NCBI GenBank assembly: GCA_006954465.1
Contig: LVVU01000052.1
Location: forward strand, 1 to 7,435
Direction of reading: 5' to 3'
Source: Candidatus Methanoprimaticola hominis
Lineage (GTDB): Archaea; Thermoplasmatota; Thermoplasmata; Methanomassiliicoccales; Methanomethylophilaceae
Length of the DNA: 7,435 nucleotides
Positions 6,624 to 7,435 of the stretch are shown one piece after another (within the stretch, counting starts at the first letter, position 1; each line of letters opens with the position of its first letter). The notes below the pieces were generated by a model. That model searched no databases and was not told the origin of the DNA. It worked only from the letters and a program-made list of their open reading frames with translations. Both the position numbers and the translations under genes were made by a program.

Positions 6624-6705
6624 TTTCATGAGGGAACTTTGGAACAAAACTTCCACTTTCATGAGGGAACTTTGGAACAAAACTTCCACTTTCATGAGGG
6701 AACTT
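6624..6705. repeat. Tandem array of a 33-base repeat (two and a half copies)
   Basis: Two identical 33-base units (6624-6656, 6657-6689) and a 16-base third copy (6690-6705) stand head to tail. Each unit begins TTTCATGAGGGAACTTTGG and ends AACAAAACTTCCAC. Within it are the direct repeat GGAAC-TTT-GGAAC, the inverted pair GGAA/TTCC around CAAAAC, and the palindrome TTCATGA. A looser relative, TTCATGAAGGAGG, occurs at 6761-6773. The copies show no differences, so they arose recently or are kept uniform. The array lies directly upstream of the ATPase TATA box, where activator or repressor sites would sit. It is too short, and lacks unique spacers, to be CRISPR. Confidence 0.9.
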
Positions 6706-6871
6706 CGATTTGTTGATCCCACCTGTCAGGGCTCCAACATGGCATAGGCAGTTGTTCCTCTTCATGAAGGAGGCTGAAGATAGATGCAGGAGAAATCGTT
6801 AGGGCCGCTTCTCGACGCAATGGGGTTCGAAATCATACTCAGATGGCGTCGATGCAGATGGTTGTAAGAAG

Positions 6872-6983
6872 TGGTCCCCACCCCCTGATTTGAACAGGGG
6901 ACCTGCTGATTTCAGCGGCTGTATCGGTTTCTTCCGAAGACACTCTACAGTCAGCCGCTCTAGCCAGTCTGAGCTAGGTGGGG
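6872..6983 (-). tRNA. tRNA-Tyr (anticodon GUA) with an anticodon-loop intron and encoded CCA
   Basis: On the minus strand the acceptor CCCCACC pairs perfectly with GGTGGGG. The D arm is GCTC/GAGC with a 10-base loop, the anticodon stem GCTGA/TCAGC, and the T arm CCCTG-TTCAAAT-CAGGG. After intron removal the loop is CTGTAGA, with T33 followed by GTA, so the tRNA reads Tyr codons. The first pair, C1-G72 with discriminator A73, is the archaeal tyrosine identity pattern. CCA is encoded at 6872-6874. Mature length is 75 bases without CCA. Exons are 6945-6983 and 6875-6910. A TATA box lies about 27 bases upstream. Confidence 0.95.
6911..6944 (-). other. Intron in tRNA-Tyr
   Basis: 34 bases interrupt the tRNA between positions 37 and 38, the canonical archaeal site cut by the tRNA splicing endonuclease. 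The boundary can shift by one base because an A is shared. UACAG within the intron can pair with CUGUA of the anticodon loop, and UCUU-CGG-AAGA can make a small inner hairpin. The intron also holds CAGCCGCU, complementary to AGCGGCUG of the 5' exon. I could not draw a bulge-helix-bulge with two 3-base bulges. Confidence 0.85.
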
Positions 6984-7004
6984 ATAAGCCAAGGATACAG
7001 AGCC

Positions 7005-7014
7005 TTTATATTAA
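7005..7014 (-). promoter_or_regulatory. TATA box of tRNA-Tyr
   Basis: The minus strand reads TTAATATAAA with an A-rich GAAAAG just upstream that fits a BRE. The centre is about 26-27 bases from the mature tRNA 5' end, so transcription probably starts at or within a few bases of it. Confidence 0.7.
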
Positions 7015-7073
7015 CTTTTCATTCGGCCCCGAGTTGCCAGCCAGCAACCCGATCCGATCGACAAGGTTCAGAT

Positions 7074-7435
7074 TCACATGAGGTTGCCAAGGATCCTAGT
7101 GACCCTGCTCGATCCCTCGCCGCAGGTCTCGATCCCTATGCCGCCCTCGAACTCGATGATCCTCCTCATGAGCTCCTCCTCGTATGCCCACTGCTCCACG
7201 AGATGGGCGTTCATCTCCCTGCACGATACGAACAGGTCGGCGAACGAATACAGACCGAGGGTGAGGATCAACAGGACCGTATGGATCCATATGTCGCGTC
7301 TGAGCACCTTGTGCTCCAGGGGCTCGATACGGAGTCCGAATCTCGCACACTGCTTCTCCAATTCCTTCGTGAAGTTAGCCTGGATCTTGTCGTGGCGGGC
7401 TGGGAATCCGAGAACGCTACCGAACGTCAATGCGA
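7074..7435 (-). CDS. Unrecognised small membrane-associated protein (C-terminal part, 5' end beyond window)
   Basis: I do not recognise this gene. The frame is open to the right edge and ends with TGA at 7074-7076, giving about 120 residues; a TTG at 7430 is a possible but unconvincing start, so I take it as partial. Visible in order: a charged, helix-prone stretch (QANFTKELEKQCARFGLRIE), a basic turn (HKVLRRD), one clear hydrophobic segment of about 20 residues (IWIHTVLLILTLGLYSFADL), and a polar tail rich in Glu. The TLGLYSFADLFV pattern recalls small DUF4234-like membrane proteins, but one motif is not enough to assign a family. Base composition is like the GC-rich neighbours. The gene ends about 90 bases before tRNA-Tyr on the same strand; the tRNA has its own promoter. 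Confidence 0.6.
   Translation of the reverse strand, partial: ALTFGSVLGFPARHDKIQANFTKELEKQCARFGLRIEPLEHKVLRRDIWIHTVLLILTLGLYSFADLFVSCREMNAHLVEQWAYEEELMRRIIEFEGGIGIETCGEGSSRVTRILGNLM

Noticed and set aside
6624..6690. EVLFQ in one frame of the repeats, resembling a viral 3C protease site
   Set aside because: A five-residue coincidence in a frame with no evidence of translation.
6624..6705. CRISPR array
   Set aside because: The 33-base units are directly contiguous with no unique spacers, there are only 2.5 copies, and no cas gene is present.
6824..6834. GGTTCGAAATC, resembling a tRNA T-loop, as a possible tRNA remnant
   Set aside because: The flanking bases do not pair into a T-stem and no acceptor or anticodon arm is found nearby.
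6706..6871. Hidden small gene or RNA between repeats and tRNA
   Set aside because: No convincing start signal, long frame or stable structure was seen; only a loose repeat relative at 6761-6773 and a short CAGATGG direct repeat near 6840-6861.
6706..6983. Integration of an element at the 3' end of tRNA-Tyr
   Set aside because: No duplicate of the tRNA 3' end is seen elsewhere in the window, and there is no integrase gene.

Overview
The window looks like chromosomal DNA from a methanogenic archaeon, most likely a methylotroph of the Methanomassiliicoccales/Thermoplasmata type. That is an inference. It rests on the N-terminal half of a methylcobamide:coenzyme M methyltransferase, a DadD/SAH-deaminase-type amidohydrolase, archaeal TATA boxes about 26 bases upstream of start codons or the tRNA 5' end (pointing to leaderless transcripts), and a tRNA-Tyr gene interrupted by an intron in the anticodon loop. 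Most of the DNA is GC-rich, so long open frames on the wrong strand are common; I treat them as shadows.

Layout. At the left edge, the leftward mtaA/mtbA-type gene (cut by the window edge) and the rightward dadD-like gene diverge from an 84-base spacer holding one TATA element for each. The dadD-like gene converges on a leftward CPA2/Kef-type cation:proton antiporter; the 92 bases between them hold several hairpins. Further right, all genes run leftward: an Eis-like GNAT acetyltransferase, then a DUF4143-type AAA+ ATPase of visibly lower GC. In front of the ATPase TATA box sits a tandem array of 33-base repeats. Beyond it lie about 170 bases with no gene I can see, an intron-containing tRNA-Tyr(GUA) with an encoded CCA end, and a partial, unrecognised small membrane protein at the right edge.

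How the genes fit together. The methyltransferase feeds methyl groups to coenzyme M in methanogenesis. The deaminase probably recycles S-adenosylhomocysteine or 5'-deoxyadenosine left by SAM-dependent and radical-SAM enzymes. The antiporter, acetyltransferase and ATPase are separate units with no evident shared pathway.

I do not see a clear new multigene system. The most unusual part is the 33-base repeat array abutting the ATPase promoter next to the interrupted tRNA. Secondary points are the antiporter's extra C-terminal membrane domain and the tRNA intron, whose pairing I could not fit to a canonical bulge-helix-bulge.
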